From Ectocarpus siliculosus (lineage: Eukaryota > Sar > Phaeophyceae > Ectocarpales > Ectocarpaceae), in the NCBI GenBank assembly GCA_000310025.1, contig FN649741.1, positions 5,408,382-5,472,381 on the forward strand: a DNA stretch of 64,000 bases, read 5' to 3'. The stretch's first letter is position 1. Every line of letters starts with the position of its first letter. A program made the position numbers and the translations under genes. This document shows positions 24,901 to 36,972 of the stretch, piece by piece. Below the pieces are notes generated by a model. It was given only the letters and a program-made list of their open reading frames with translations, ran no database searches and was not told where the DNA came from.

Positions 24901-26374
24901 TTTTTAAGGAGTGGTATGATACAAAACAAACGCGCTTGGCCAGCAAAAAGGGCAAAGTTAAAGGAGTCACTTGAACGCAGTACAAACACTAGCCGGCAGC
25001 TACAGAAAATAGTTGCGGCAAATGACAGGAAAGCGTCTAGCGATAAGGTCAGCAGCAGAGCAAAGCAAAATTGACTCTGGAACTCGAAAACAAACCCGGT
25101 TCTATTCTCCACAGACAGCCAGCCGTGAATCTCGCACCGCATAACAAGTCTTCAATGGACTATATTATAAAGCTTATTACTGGTGGTCGGGCGGCGGGTG
25201 GAGGGTTTGCTTGCGGCGTGTGTGGTTTGGGGCAAACCGTATCTCGATGTACTGTACTGTAGTACGGTTCGGTGCACCGGGCCATGGGGGTGGGAGGAAA
25301 AGGGCTTCAGAACGTGTAACGTCCCGACCAACGACGAAAACATCACTTCCCGTACCCGTGAAATCAGTGTACCTCTCTCTATTGGAGGGGTGGGTGCGCG
25401 ATGCCAGGTGCAAACCCTCCAACAAGGAGCTGGGCGCCAGAACTATCGCCAAAGCCTTACAAATTTTTCGATACTTCCGTCATGCAGACAGATGGTGCTG
25501 TCTCTTGTAAAAGTAAGTCTGGATTGATTGGCCATGGACGAGGCTTACAAACCCGCCGGGAAAAAAAAATCGGGTGAATCGTGGTGTGAAGCCAATACAT
25601 GTTCCCGGTGCCGATACGTCTTGTCGGCAACGCACCTCGTATTCACGTCATGCACAGTTCCCAGGTGGGGTCAAGCTGACACTTTTGGACAGACCAGTCT
25701 AAAAATGCAGTCATGCAAGACGATGGGTCATGCAATGACCGCTTGGTCGCTAAGGCCACGGGGGTCGCCAGCTGCAAAGGAAGCACCCTGCCCACCACCA
25801 TGATACTTGATTCAAGGTAGGGCTCAAAAAGAGTGCAAGTCGAACGACACAGATTGTGTCTGTTCCTCACTCGCGAAGACGAGTTCAACAGAGAGAAAGG
25901 CATGAACACTGCAAAGCCGTTCTATTGTTGGTACCGTTCAAGTCCTTGAACGACACAGAATGTGTGCATTCCTCACGGAAAGAATTCAAGAGAAGGGGGC
26001 ACAAATGAACACTCAATTCTACCGTCCAAGCCTTACACACCACCTACTCGCTGACAACTCAATCTTGGCCTGTAACATGAGATGAAGTCTGCGCCAGACG
26101 CCGATGATCATCGGTCCATTCATGACTGGAAGAAAATAGCACAAGAAAAAAACACGAAGGACACACACCCTACACACAGGAACCCCTGAAGAAGTTACCA
26201 CGTCGACCACCCAACTGCTATGCCTTTGGAAACCTTCCTGCCGGTTGTCTACAACAACTTCCGCCTACCGCTATTATAGTACAATTTCTGCGTACCTACA
26301 GTACAGAATTTTCCGTGGTAGCACGCTAGCTCAACACGCGTGCAAGGCAACTACCATTGAGCAATCTCTGTCAT
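24005..26374. other. Region between GST copies; duplication junction, no gene recognised
   Basis: 24.0-24.9 kb is the 5' flank of GST copy 1 and includes the paralogous empty site of the copia insertion (GGCGG near 24,269). The sequence 24.30-24.43 kb belongs to a dispersed repeat also seen near 37.35, 60.03 and 60.19 kb. A 12-bp minisatellite (ACACCAACCACG, about four units) sits at 24,818-24,856. The left end of duplication copy 2 begins near 25,070. No supported exon. Confidence 0.6.
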
Positions 26375-29302
26375 CTACTTCTTGGGTCGCTCCTCCATGT
26401 ACGCCACGATCCTCGGCTCGGCCATGACCCTCTGCACGAGCGAGGACAGGAGGGGGGACTTGTCCAAGAGGGTCGAGGGGACGCCCTCGAAGGTACCGTC
26501 CGTGAGCCAGTTCAGCCGTGCGACAACCGCGATGTCACCAATGGAGAGCTGCGACAAGGAAGCAAGAAGTAATGTCGTCGAGACCACGGAACGAACGTAA
26601 GAAATGAATCGGTCACACAGGCCGCAGCGCAACTGGGCTACCGCCTCCGGGCAACGGGGCGAGAGGAAAAAAAAATGCTTCCAGGGTGGGAAGGATTTCG
26701 GCGAGTACAGTAGAGTGAAAATGGCACGTACGTGCTTGTCGGCTACCAAAATATTTCTAATGACATGAGCAAGTTCTAACTCTTGTGCCACACCAGTATC
26801 GGATACAAGATGTTTCCTTATGCACCCATCGATTGAGCTGATGCGAGCGAAAGAGCGGGTGAGGGGTGGTACGCGAAGCGAAAAAAACAATACCCTGAAC
26901 ACTGAAGAGTGTGCTACAATGTTCGTCATCTTCATACCTTGTCGCCGGCGAAGTACTTCCCGCCAGCCAGCTTCAACGCCTTCTCCAAATTGGCCAGCCA
27001 CCTGCGAAAACCGTTAAATGCAAATGTGGGTGGAGGGTCGACGAGGAGGGGACGGGTGTGTGTGTGTGTGAGAGAGTGTGAGAACAACGTTGCTTCGTTT
27101 CAAGCTGCGCATCAAGCGCATGGTCACTCGCTGGTTCTAATACCACCGTCCTCACGCTCTGCATGTGTGAATACCTCGTTTGGAAACACGGTGGTGAGGC
27201 AAGTACTAGCGACTTCCCACCTCGCCACGGTTCAACGTTTCGTTATCGCATATGGTATGCATGTAGCCGAACACGTTCGTTGTTGAACATCCAGATCGCA
27301 AATAAATGCACACAGATCCCCCCCCCAGTACGAGTTTGATTATTTCAGATGAAGGCGGGGCGGGGGACAAAGGTCAACGTTGAGGCGGTACTCACGTTGG
27401 GAGAACGGTCTCGACCAGGTCTTTGCGCAGTTGCGCCTGCGATCGGGGCAGGAGACGTCGGCGCGAGCAAAGACAAAGGNNNNNNNNNNNNNNNNNNNNN
27501 NNNNNNNNNNNNNNNNNNNNNNNNNNNNNNNNNNNNNNNNNNNNNNNNNNNNNNNNNNNNNNNNNNNNNNNNNNNNNNNNNNNNNNNNNNNNNNNNNNNN
27601 NNNNNNNNNNNNNNNNNNNNNNNNNNNNNNNNNNNNNNNNNNNNNNNNNNNNNNNNNNNNNNNNNNNNNNNNNNNNNNNNNNNNNNNNNNNNNNNNNNNN
27701 NNNNNNNNNNNNNNNNNNNNNNNNNNNNNNNNNNNNNNNNNNNNNNNNNNNNNNNNNNNNNNNNNNNNNNNNNNNNNNNNNNNNNNNNNNNNNNNNNNNN
27801 NNNNNNNNNNNNNNNNNNNNNNNNNNNNNNNNNNNNNNNNNNNNNNNNNNNNNNNNNNNNNNNNNNNNNNNNNNNNNNNNNNNNNNNNNNNNNNNNNNNN
27901 NNNNNNNNNNNNNNNNNNNNNNNNNNNNNNNNNNNNNNNNNNNNNNNNNNNNNNNNNNNNNNNNNNNNNNNNNNNNNNNNNNNNNNNNNNNNNNNNNNNN
28001 NNNNNNNNNNNNNNNNNNNNNNNNNNNNNNNNNNNNNNNNNNNNNNNNNNNNNNNNNNNNNNNNNNNNNNNNNNNNNNNNNNNNNNNNNNNNNNNNNNNN
28101 NNNNNNNNNNNNNNNNNNNNNNNNNNNNNNNNNNNNNNNNNNNNNNNNNNNNNNNNNNNNNNNNNNNNNNNNNNNNNNNNNNNNNNNNNNNNNNNNNNNN
28201 NNNNNNNNNNNNNNNNNNNNNNNNNNNNNNNNNNNNNNNNNNNNNNNNNNNNNNNNNNNNGGTTGGTGTAAACGGCACTACAGCAGTAGAGGGGCTGATT
28301 TGAAGTGACAAGACAAAAAAAAAAAACTGCTGCTGCTGTAGTCTACGCTCATATCTAGTCTAGACTTCCATCGGTGTCTGTGAGACCTGGCTCCATGAAA
28401 AGCTACCTCTCAACACCGTCATGTGCTGCGCGTTACTTTAGCTGGTACTCCAGGCCGCAAGAGAGGAGACTGGAGCTGCAAATAACAATATTTGAGAGAC
28501 AGACCGTTTGGCTTTTGACGAGGACGGATCTCGACGCATCTCCGGATCGAAAGCAAAATATCGTCCCGAGAGTCGAAATCAAGCACAGAGCTCCAGCAGC
28601 TCTACTCCGACAAAATAGACAACCTCCAGCTGTACCGAGAGAACAGCACTACCTCAGCAGACTCACTCGGCTTGAGAGTGGGCCACTCCTCACTCGGCAA
28701 CCTGTTGTCGATCCATTCAACCCCGCTTTGTGCCAGCGCTAGTCTCAGTGGTTCGCCCAGGGCGGCCTGCGAGGCAAACGGACAGGCAACAGATTTGTTT
28801 TTGAACGGGCGTTGGATACGTCACTTGCAAATGTGCGTCAAACTTTTGTTCCCAGCTCAGTAGCGCCGGCCCGCTCGTACGAAGCACCTACTTCCACGAG
28901 GCTCACAGCCTTTACCATCTCTCAACGAATGAGCGCACGGTATTCGCTTCCTGTGGCGTGCGAGCTCTGCGGTGCCAAAGGCTAATATCCTGACATCTGT
29001 GATGCGTGTGTAGACTAAAACTCGTAGCCTCTCGATTTGTGAGCATGTTTGTGATGAGCGGGCCAGCAGTGCTGCAGCGTGACGACCGCCGAGGCGGGGT
29101 ACAAGGGAAGTTGTCAGATCTGGATGAGCAGTCCGATGACGCATAGGGCCTTCATAGCAGCACGAGCACCAGGCGCACAACCATGATGAACATGAACGGA
29201 CGCACACACGCGCTCAGCGCCGACTATCGCTCGATGTATGTAATCTACACCCAAAAAATGTACACTCACAAATTCGAAGTATGTCAACTTCATCGGTGCC
29301 AT
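26375..29302 (-). CDS. Glutathione S-transferase, sigma-like (copy 2; exon 3 in assembly gap)
   Basis: Paralogue of the GST at 20.86-24.00 kb with the same exon plan. Visible exons: 29302-29270 (MAPMKLTYFEF), 28766-28667 (GEPLRLALAQSGVEW), 27436-27396, 27001-26938 and 26548-26375 (TAG). Exons 1, 2, 4 and 5 have exactly the same lengths as in copy 1 (33, 100, 41 and 64 nt); the last is one codon shorter. Exon 3, which would carry the glutathione-binding QMPVLEVDG segment, is expected at about 28.1 kb inside the N run. The catalytic Tyr of KLTYF is kept and no stop or frameshift is seen, so this looks like a functional gene with a sequencing hole rather than a pseudogene. Differences cluster in exon 2 (NRLPSEEW against NRVTFEEW) and exon 6. 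A copia LTR begins 207 bases upstream of the ATG and could affect its promoter. Confidence 0.82.
27480..28260. other. Assembly gap (781 N)
   Basis: Run of N within GST copy 2. Frames reading through it are artefacts. By alignment with copy 1 it should contain GST exon 3 and parts of introns 2 and 3. Confidence 1.
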
Positions 29303-29509
29303 GATGATGTCAGTGTTGAGGTGTTGAATCGCTGGAGCTGGTTTGCTTGGTAGGTTTGTGTTGTGATGTGTGTGCTGTGGAGGAGGACCTGTGCGTCTGT
29401 CGCAAAGCGGGAGATAGGAGGATTCAGCGGGAGATACGTTCGAGCCAAATTCCGAGGTTCCGCCGCTATTTGACGGAACATAGGCAAAATATTACCCCAC
29501 CGGCGGCGG
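29303..29509. promoter_or_regulatory. Upstream flank of GST copy 2, truncated by copia LTR
   Basis: 207 bases between the GST copy 2 ATG and the LTR, homologous to the flank of GST copy 1 (24,005-24,265). Copy 1 keeps an uninterrupted upstream sequence, whereas copy 2 has its more distal upstream DNA moved 7.76 kb away. No specific promoter motif is identified. Confidence 0.5.
29505..29509. repeat. 5-bp target-site duplication (left)
   Basis: GGCGG immediately before the left LTR, matched at 37270-37274 after the right LTR; five bases is the usual size for copia elements. Confidence 0.85.
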
Positions 29510-29809
29510 TGTTAGGATGATCCGAACTGGGGGTAGCTTGTCGCAAGACGTGTGTTGAATAGGGTGTCGGCAACTCGGCGAACTCGCGCCAAGGAGGAAA
29601 GATGTGCTGGGCTTGTTGTATAGACTTCTTCTTCACATGAAAAACATGGACTCACATGAACACATGAACGAACTGCACGCACACGCGCACGCACCATCAG
29701 TACGGGGGCGACGCAGTATACAACAGGGGTACCTTGCACACCCTGGAAATACATTCCACGTACCACACAATCCTACAACCACTTGGCATTGCTACAAGTA
29801 TATCTATCA
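29510..29809 (-). repeat. Copia 3' LTR
   Basis: 300 bp; on + it starts TGTTAGGATGA and ends TATCTATCA. It matches the other LTR base for base in my reading. The polypurine tract (C run on +) adjoins it at 29811-29816. Confidence 0.95.
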
Positions 29810-30091
29810 GCCCCCCTGCTTGTGACCATGCCATGTCTTTTTCGATCCTCAAGAACTCCAAAACACAAGAAAATAAAATCATAAACTCAATTCAACTCCA
29901 GAACAATAGCCTTCTTGGCTAGACATCAATACCCTTCCCCGATCATACCAGTTATAATTCTTCGAACTTCAGCGAACTAATTGCCCCCCAGCCTAGAACA
30001 CCATCCATTGAGAAAAACCATAGGCAAAAATGCAAAATATTGCCACCCTAGTTGTTTGATCGCACACAAAATAAACCCAAACATAAAAATC

Positions 30092-33000
30092 TTAATCCAT
30101 ACTCATTACGAAGTTACGATGAAACTCGAAATTTCCCACGTTAAGTGCCTTCGTGAGGAAGTCAGCATGTTGATACGCCGATTCCACGTGAAAAATCGAA
30201 ATCTCCTTCCTGCGTACCAAATCCCTGATAAAGTGGTGCCTTACGTCGATGTGCTTCGAGTTACTGTTGCTAATTGGGTTCTGTGCCAACTGAATAGCCC
30301 CCTGGTTATCCTCGAACACCGGAATACACGGCATACCGGCTTCTGGCAACATGAAACGCCATACTTGCCTCAGAAACAACACTTCCTTCATCACATCCGC
30401 AAGGGAGACATACTCCGCCTCTGTCGTGCTCAACGTAACGCACTTCTGCGTCCTTGAAAACCAAGAAATACATCCCCCCCCACACATCACCAACCCTCCT
30501 GACACAGACCTCCTATCGGCAGCCTTACTTGCATAGTCTGCGTCTGCGAACACCTCCATGCTCAACCCTGCTACACTACCCCTCCTGAATGTAATACCCA
30601 AGGCACTAGTCCTTACCACATACCCCAAAATACCAAGACCTGCTCTCCAATGAATCTCTTTGGGAGAGGCACAGTACCGTGCTACCGCTCTCACTGCGTT
30701 CGCGATATCTGGCCTCGTTTGCGTTGCCAGCCACATCAATGATCCTATCAGCTCACGAAAAGGCCTTGATACCACTTCTTCATCTTGGTCAAACTCTGAA
30801 AGCTTCAACCCTACAGGAAGAGGAATTTCCTTCCCGTACTCTACCCCAAACTCCATCCCCAACTCTTCAGCGTACGTCTGCTGCGATATCTTCAAAGTCC
30901 CTGCATCCCAATCTCTCTCATAAAAGCATCCTGAATACCACCTCAAATCCCCAAGATTCTTCACCGGTACCATGGTGTTGAGATCTCTGCCAAACTGGTC
31001 ACATCTCTCCTCCTCTCCTATCGAAAATATATCATCTACATGTACCACCAGAGTTACTACCACTCTTCCCTCCTCAATCAATCGAAACACACACGTATCC
31101 GCCATGCATTGAATAAAACCCAAACAAACCAAACACCCCGCCAAGTGTGAATGCCATTTCCTCGATGCCTGCTTAAGGCCATACAGACTCTTGTTCAACT
31201 TCACTATCATACCTGACAATCTACCACACCCCTCTGGCAGACGCATGAAAACATCCTCATCCAAATCCGACTGGACAAATGCTTGCTTGATGTCAAAATG
31301 ACGGAGAGAAAGATTTTGCTCACACGCCATCGCTGCCAATAAACGAACGCTAGAAACCGCTACAGTCGGTGCATACGTCTCTCCACAATCTACATGTACT
31401 CGCTGCATATCTCCTCTCGCTACTAGCCGTGATTTCACACTAGTTGGCCATCCGTATTCATCAGACTTCCAATCAAATACCCACTTCGCCTTGATAACAC
31501 TCTCTGGTTGCTACAATACTTCCTCAAAGGTACCAGCCTCGATCAGACCTCTGAACTCCCTCTCTACAGATGCCATCCACAAGTCAGCATGCTCAGAGGA
31601 CACAGCCTCCCTATACGTTTTGGGGACGCGCAAGTCACTAGCATAGCATTGGGGCAAGTCCGGTGCCACTTCCGGGGGATCTAAATCCCTCATCGCGCGA
31701 TCAATGTCCTCGCGGGAGGCAAGTAAGGTGGCGCACGCAAATGGGACTTCTTCACGCAGTCCTTCTGTTTTCGTGCCCCCCCGCTCTTCCCCCCCCAGCT
31801 CCGCTCCAGCATGTCCTCTGGCTGAACTCGGGATCTCCTTTCTCCCCCCATCGACGACGCTGCGAGTGGTGAGGGTTGACAGGAGCGTTGTCTTGTCCTG
31901 CAGGGAAACAAGTCCGAAGCGGTGGGCGGGAGCGTCGCCGCTCCCGCCATGTGTCGTCGACCGCTCGTCCCCTTCATCCTGGAAACGCACCCTCCGATCC
32001 CTCAACCTCCCCGGCACCCGCGTCTCTCGTCCCAAGTCCAGCTCTCGATTGGCCCTGGCAGAGAGGGGCGGCATTGACGAAGCCCGCCCCCCCCCCTGGT
32101 CCTTAGCGGCTGCCCTCGTGCGCCCAGAAACCCTCATGTCCCCGCGTCCCACGTCCAGTTCACGGATGGTCCTCGTGGTGAGCGGCGGCATGTTGGTCGA
32201 TGGCGCGGCACCGGGCGGCACGGCGGCGGGAGACGGTGTTACTGACGGAGCAGGCGGTGGCCCGGCGACGAACGGCGTTGCAGGCGGCGCGGTGGTGGTG
32301 ACCGGTGGCGCGGCGGCGAACGGCGTTGCAGGCGGCGCGGTGGTGGTGACCGGTGGCGCGGCGGCGAACGGCGTTGCAGGCGGCGCGGTGGTGGTGACCG
32401 GTGGCGCGGCGGCGAACGGCGTTGCAGGCGGCGCGGTGGTGGTGACCGGTGGCGCGGCGGCGAACGGCGTTGCAGGCGGCGCGGTGGTGGTGACCGGTGG
32501 CGGGGCTGCGGTAGACGGCGCCGCCGGCGATGGTGGTGTGGAAGTTGCCGGCGGCGCCTGTGAGGGTATGGCAGCGGGTGAAGTGGGGGTTCGGGCGAAC
32601 GGTGAGGGGGGTAAGAGAGGCGGTGCAATGTACTCAATTAAAAACGTCGGTGCGGCGGCGACATCTGAATCCCCCCCCTCGCCCGCCGGCGCCGGCAGCT
32701 CCAGCGGCGGGGTTAGCAACGGCGCGCGGTCGGAGACCCATACAATGTTATTCGTCATGCACACGCGCCCCGTAGCAAACTTGAGAACCTTGACCGCCGA
32801 GTCGTGGTGGTTGTCGCCATTGTTGAGGTAGCAGCACAGCACTGCCTGGGGGTCCATCTTCCGCGTACGCGTCACACGCATGTACCCCGGCTGCAAGAAC
32901 GGGACGATCTGGAGTGGGGGCGGGCGACCGGTGAAGAGCTCGTGCGGCGACTTGTGCCCTGCGTTCGCCGTGGTCGGGGAACGGTTGAAGCCGCCGGCAG

Positions 33001-36000
33001 CCCAGTGACATGACTCTAGCCAGAGCCGCTCGCCATCGCGCCCGTAGCCAGGGATGCGGGTGAAGTCGATCTTGGGGAAACAGGCGGCATGCTTCGAGAC
33101 GAGCGGCGTGGCCGGCCTTGTTCACGCGCCAGATCGCGCTCTCCGCCGGGCCATTTTGTTGCGGAGTGCCCGGCGCCGTGTACGTACGGCGGATGCCGGC
33201 GTTGTCGCAGAAGGCGATGAAGTCGTGGCTGAGGAACTCCCCCCCGTTGTCCATCCGGAAAGAACGAGGAACACCGGTGCCACTCATGTCGGCGAGGAAC
33301 TTCTTGACGAAGGCGAGGGTGTCCGACTTGCGCCTCATCCCGTACAGCTTCATCCACCGCGAGAAACTGTCCACGAACATGATCAAGAAAAATGATCCCC
33401 CCAGCGACGCCGTCATGGGCCCACATAGATCGATGTGCCAAAGATCGTGCGGCCCGCTCGCGCGCGCGCCCATTTTATGGGGCACGCCCGCCTTCTTCCC
33501 CTTCGCCTGTATGCAACCACCACAAGGCTGCAGAACACCGGTCAGGCGGAGGCCGTGCTGCTTCGAAAGTTCACGCAACAAAAACTCATTCGCATGGGAA
33601 CACGAGACGTGGAGAAGATTAATGTCAACAACGGTTGTGGGTTTCCCCACCGAAAAAGGTCGCTTGCCCGGGGCCATGACGGGGACGGCAAAGGCAACAT
33701 CATCGAAGACATTCGCAAAGCCAGACTCAAACATCAACTCCAAAAATTCATGGGGGTCGTCTGATTCTTCTCGTCGCTCTAAGAGGTACACAGCCCACTC
33801 GTAATCTCCCTGCTCCGTGAACGGAATGCACCCACGGTCATCATCATCAATACTCTCTTGAAAAACGGAGACGTCGGGCGAGGACAGCCCGGGAACACCT
33901 ACCAACTCCATTCCATGAGGTACTTGAGGAGCGGAAGAAAAAACCACACTCCTGTCAGCGAGGGGGGGGGCATACATTGCCGGAGGAACGACGCTGTTCG
34001 CAGCGGGCGGGACACCGGACACAGCAGAGGGTACTACGCTGTTTGCAGCGGGAGGGTAACCGTACATCGTGGAAGGTACTACGCCGGTAGCAGCGGGCGG
34101 AAAATTCGACACGGGTGCATGAAAAATATTCCTGTGGGGGGGGTCACCATGAGGTACTACGCTGCTGGCAGCGGGCGGGAAACCAGAGACATGGGACGGC
34201 ACTATGCTCCTCGGAGCAGATGGATGCACGACACTGCTTGCAGTGGGCGGGAACCTAGACACCGTTGGAGGTACTACACTGCTGGCGCTGCCGACAGTGG
34301 GCGGTACACTAGACACCGAGGGAGGGGGCACGTACGCTACACCTTGGGGGGAAGGCTGCATGCGGGGGATTGCATGCATAGATTCAACACCACTCACACT
34401 AACGTAATCGGCAGAGCGAGGGGCGGGCGGGGGAAACGGCGTTGTCACGGGCACAGCAATGGGCGTCCCGTAATTCGGGGGCAGGCGAGTGGCTCTCAAC
34501 GATGAACCACGCTCGCCACGGGGAAAAGTTAAATTTCCGTCGAATAGGTGAATGCCTACAGGATCCATTACTATGCGTTGCCCGCCCATGGCCTTGTGAA
34601 GCGAAAATAAATTAAAATCCATTCCCTCAACGTGGCGTACGTTGGTGAGCTTCACGCAAAACTCGCTCCTACCGTTGTGGAACTTTACGTTCAGGCTCCC
34701 GATACCAAGTACATACATAATCCTTCCATCTCCAATCACCACTCGCTCGCTACCAGGGGGAGGAATCACCACATCGTACATGCACCTAGGGTCTCCTGTG
34801 GTGTGGTTCGTTGCGCCAGAGTCTGCAAGCCAAGTTTCGTCTCCTACACTCTCATCTATCATGTTCATCATGGCATACCCTTCGACCCTACGCTCTACCA
34901 GCACACCATTCTCTGACTCACGTGGAAAAGCCCACACCACACACGCATGCAAATCCCCACCAGCCGATGGAGACGTTCCGGTCGAAGGCGCCGGAGGAGC
35001 GTACGGGCTGGGAATGGACTGCTGCTGCTGTTGCACGGGGGGGGGAAGGTACTCCGGCTGCTGCTGTTGGGGCGGGTACTCGTAAACGCCGCTCGCGTGC
35101 GTCACCGGATGCTGTTGTGCTTCTGCCGCCGCTCCTGCTGACGCGCCTGCTGCCGCTCCTGTCTCGTGCGGCCCCCCGCCGTACTGCTGTGCGGCGTTAG
35201 CCTGCCCGTAGGAGTGCGCCCATGGGGGCCGCTGGGTGTTGTATCCCGCGGCCGGGGGTCGGGGCGGTGCGGGCGCTGCGGGCTGGCCGGCTGGTCTGCC
35301 TACATCCACCCGTGAAGGGCAGAAGATGTGGTTGTGGCCCATCTCACCGCAGTTTTCGCACCGCTTCCTCGGATCTGCTGCGTGGATAGGTGGCTCGTTT
35401 CCTTGGGGGCGGTAGATGTTCGGAGGGTAAGCGCTGTAGTCGTACCCCTGCTGAGGCACGGGGTAGGCGGGAAGATTGCTGCCTGGTGCTCCCTGGTGAG
35501 GAGGGCCTCTGCCCCATCCACCGGGAGTGGCGCCACGTCCACCGTGTCTTCCTCTTGCCAGCTGCTGCTGATGACGTCCTCCTCCAGAAAAGCCCCGGCC
35601 CCCATGCTGGGGCCCGTACCTTCCGCCGTATCTCGCATCTTGGCTGCCCGAGGGACCTCCCCAACCTCGCTGCCAGCGACACTCATCGTTGCTGTGGGAC
35701 GGGGTGTTGTGGAGGTCACAATATCTTATCTCGGGCGGGTGCGGCGGCGGGTACATCTGTTGCTGTCGATAGAAGTATTGCTGATTCTGCTGATGTGGCT
35801 GCTGCGGTTGTTGCTGCTGTTGTCGCGCTCCCGTCCTCCGTTGTCCTCTCGACTGCCCTGGTCCCCCCGTGTTCCCTCCCCCGCCACTACGGTTCTCACC
35901 GCCAGTGACGAGGGCGTAAGCCCCCACGCTCTCCTGCTTCTTCTTCCTTCTCGCCTCCATCTCCGCCCAAGCATTCACTATGATTCTTTCTACCCTCTCC

Positions 36001-36896
36001 CTCTCCAGACCATTCTCGGACATGAGAAAACCTGTGTATACATCATAATCCGGGAGGAGGTTGCGCACGAGGTGTCTGTTGGCATCATCTTCAGTTATCA
36101 TCACGCCGCATGACGACAATCTTTGCCTTAGCACCCACCCTCTCGACAGGTACTCTTTGGGATGTTGGTCTCCCTTCTGCGTCAATTGTTGCCACTCTAG
36201 TTGGAGGCTAGTCTTTTCTGTGTGGGCGTGCACTTCAAAGTAGTTTCGGAATATCCTCCATGATTCCGTGGGGCAACCACTAGAGATAATGGCTGGAACG
36301 ATCGATGCAACCTGAATCTTCGCCAGTATTAGCTGCCATGCCTTCATAGCCTTCTCTACGGCCCTCCTACCATACTCCTCCTTCAGATTGGGAATGTCTG
36401 CATCTGGTTTCCCCACCTTGATCGTCTCTTCTGATTGTATCGCGCTCAGGCAATCTTCTTGTTGCAGCAACATCCGAAATTGGCTCTCAAAAACCTGCAC
36501 TCTAACCTGGACATCGACACTCGAATCGAACACACCCGTAAATGGGGCTACATGTATTACAGGACTGACACGAATGGTGTCCTTAGGGGGTAAGACTTCC
36601 CTGGTTTCCTCCCCCGGAGTGTTGGTCCTCCGCATTGCCCGCGCGAAGGACTCAACGAGACGGTCCTCCAACGATCGTGGCTGGTCTTCAGGTTGCGGGT
36701 CTAACGCTGTTCCAGCCGGCCGAGCATGCCGGGGATCGCCTCCATCGGGGGGCTTGTCCACGCTCTCTGATGCGGGACGCTTCTCTTCGGTAAACTTGAT
36801 TTTTTCTTGTACTCCTCTCTCCACTTCCTCTTTGATGTGCGCCGATAATGCTTGGCGGTCCTCTTCAGTTAAGCTGCTGAGGTCGAGGGCTTCCAT
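30092..36896 (-). CDS. Copia gag-pol polyprotein, frame change and in-frame UAG
   Basis: The first frame runs 36896 to about 33,077. It contains a gag domain (to about residue 320), Gln/Gly/Pro-rich sequence, a CCHC knuckle CX2CX4HX4C at about residues 511-526 (CENCGEMGHNHIFC), a retropepsin motif ADSGATNHT near 690, a Pro-rich repeat at about 855-980, an HHCC integrase finger at about 1,090-1,130, and DDE residues in HIDLCGP, RMDNGGEF and GPAESA. At a C4 run (33074-33077) homology moves to the +1 frame and continues with LFTGRPPP and LQPGYMRV. That frame carries a Pro/Ala repeat and ends at UAG (31513-31511). After the UAG the same frame stays open through RT (FDIKQAFVQSDL; active site HVDD instead of YVDD) and RNase H (FADADYASKAADRRSVSGG, STTEAEYVSLAD) to 30092. 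Confidence 0.93.
32267..32510. repeat. 48-bp tandem repeat, about five units, coding
   Basis: Five near-identical 48-bp units within the copia polyprotein encode a 16-residue repeat (PPVTTTAPPATPFAAA) between integrase and reverse transcriptase. The length keeps frame. The + strand frame over it (31704-32831) is a shadow. Confidence 0.95.
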
Positions 36897-36939
36897 GATC
36901 TACTTCTCTAGCCGAACCCTTTTATAGCTAACCTCACCT

Positions 36940-36972
36940 CGGGATCCCGTGTGATATCACACGCTAGCGTGT
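36940..36972. promoter_or_regulatory. Three adjoining perfect palindromes at the copia 5' LTR border
   Basis: CGGGATCCCG (36940-36949), GTGTGATATCACAC (36949-36962) and ACACGCTAGCGTGT (36959-36972) overlap end to end in the leader just downstream of the 5' LTR, where the tRNA primer-binding site is expected. No TGG-type tRNA 3'-end complement starts at the LTR edge. Confidence 0.75.

Noticed and set aside
27340..28311. Several 280-320 aa frames across the N run
   Set aside because: They exist only because N is read as an open codon.
31704..32831. 375-aa + strand open frame, Ala/Gly/Val-rich
   Set aside because: It is the antisense of the copia Pro/Ala tandem repeat; the minus strand has clear pol homology.
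36945..36969. Initiator-Met primer-binding site for the copia element
   Set aside because: The best alignment (TGATATCACACG against the usual TGGTATCAGAGC) has only 8 of 12 matches and is displaced about 10 bases from the LTR edge.
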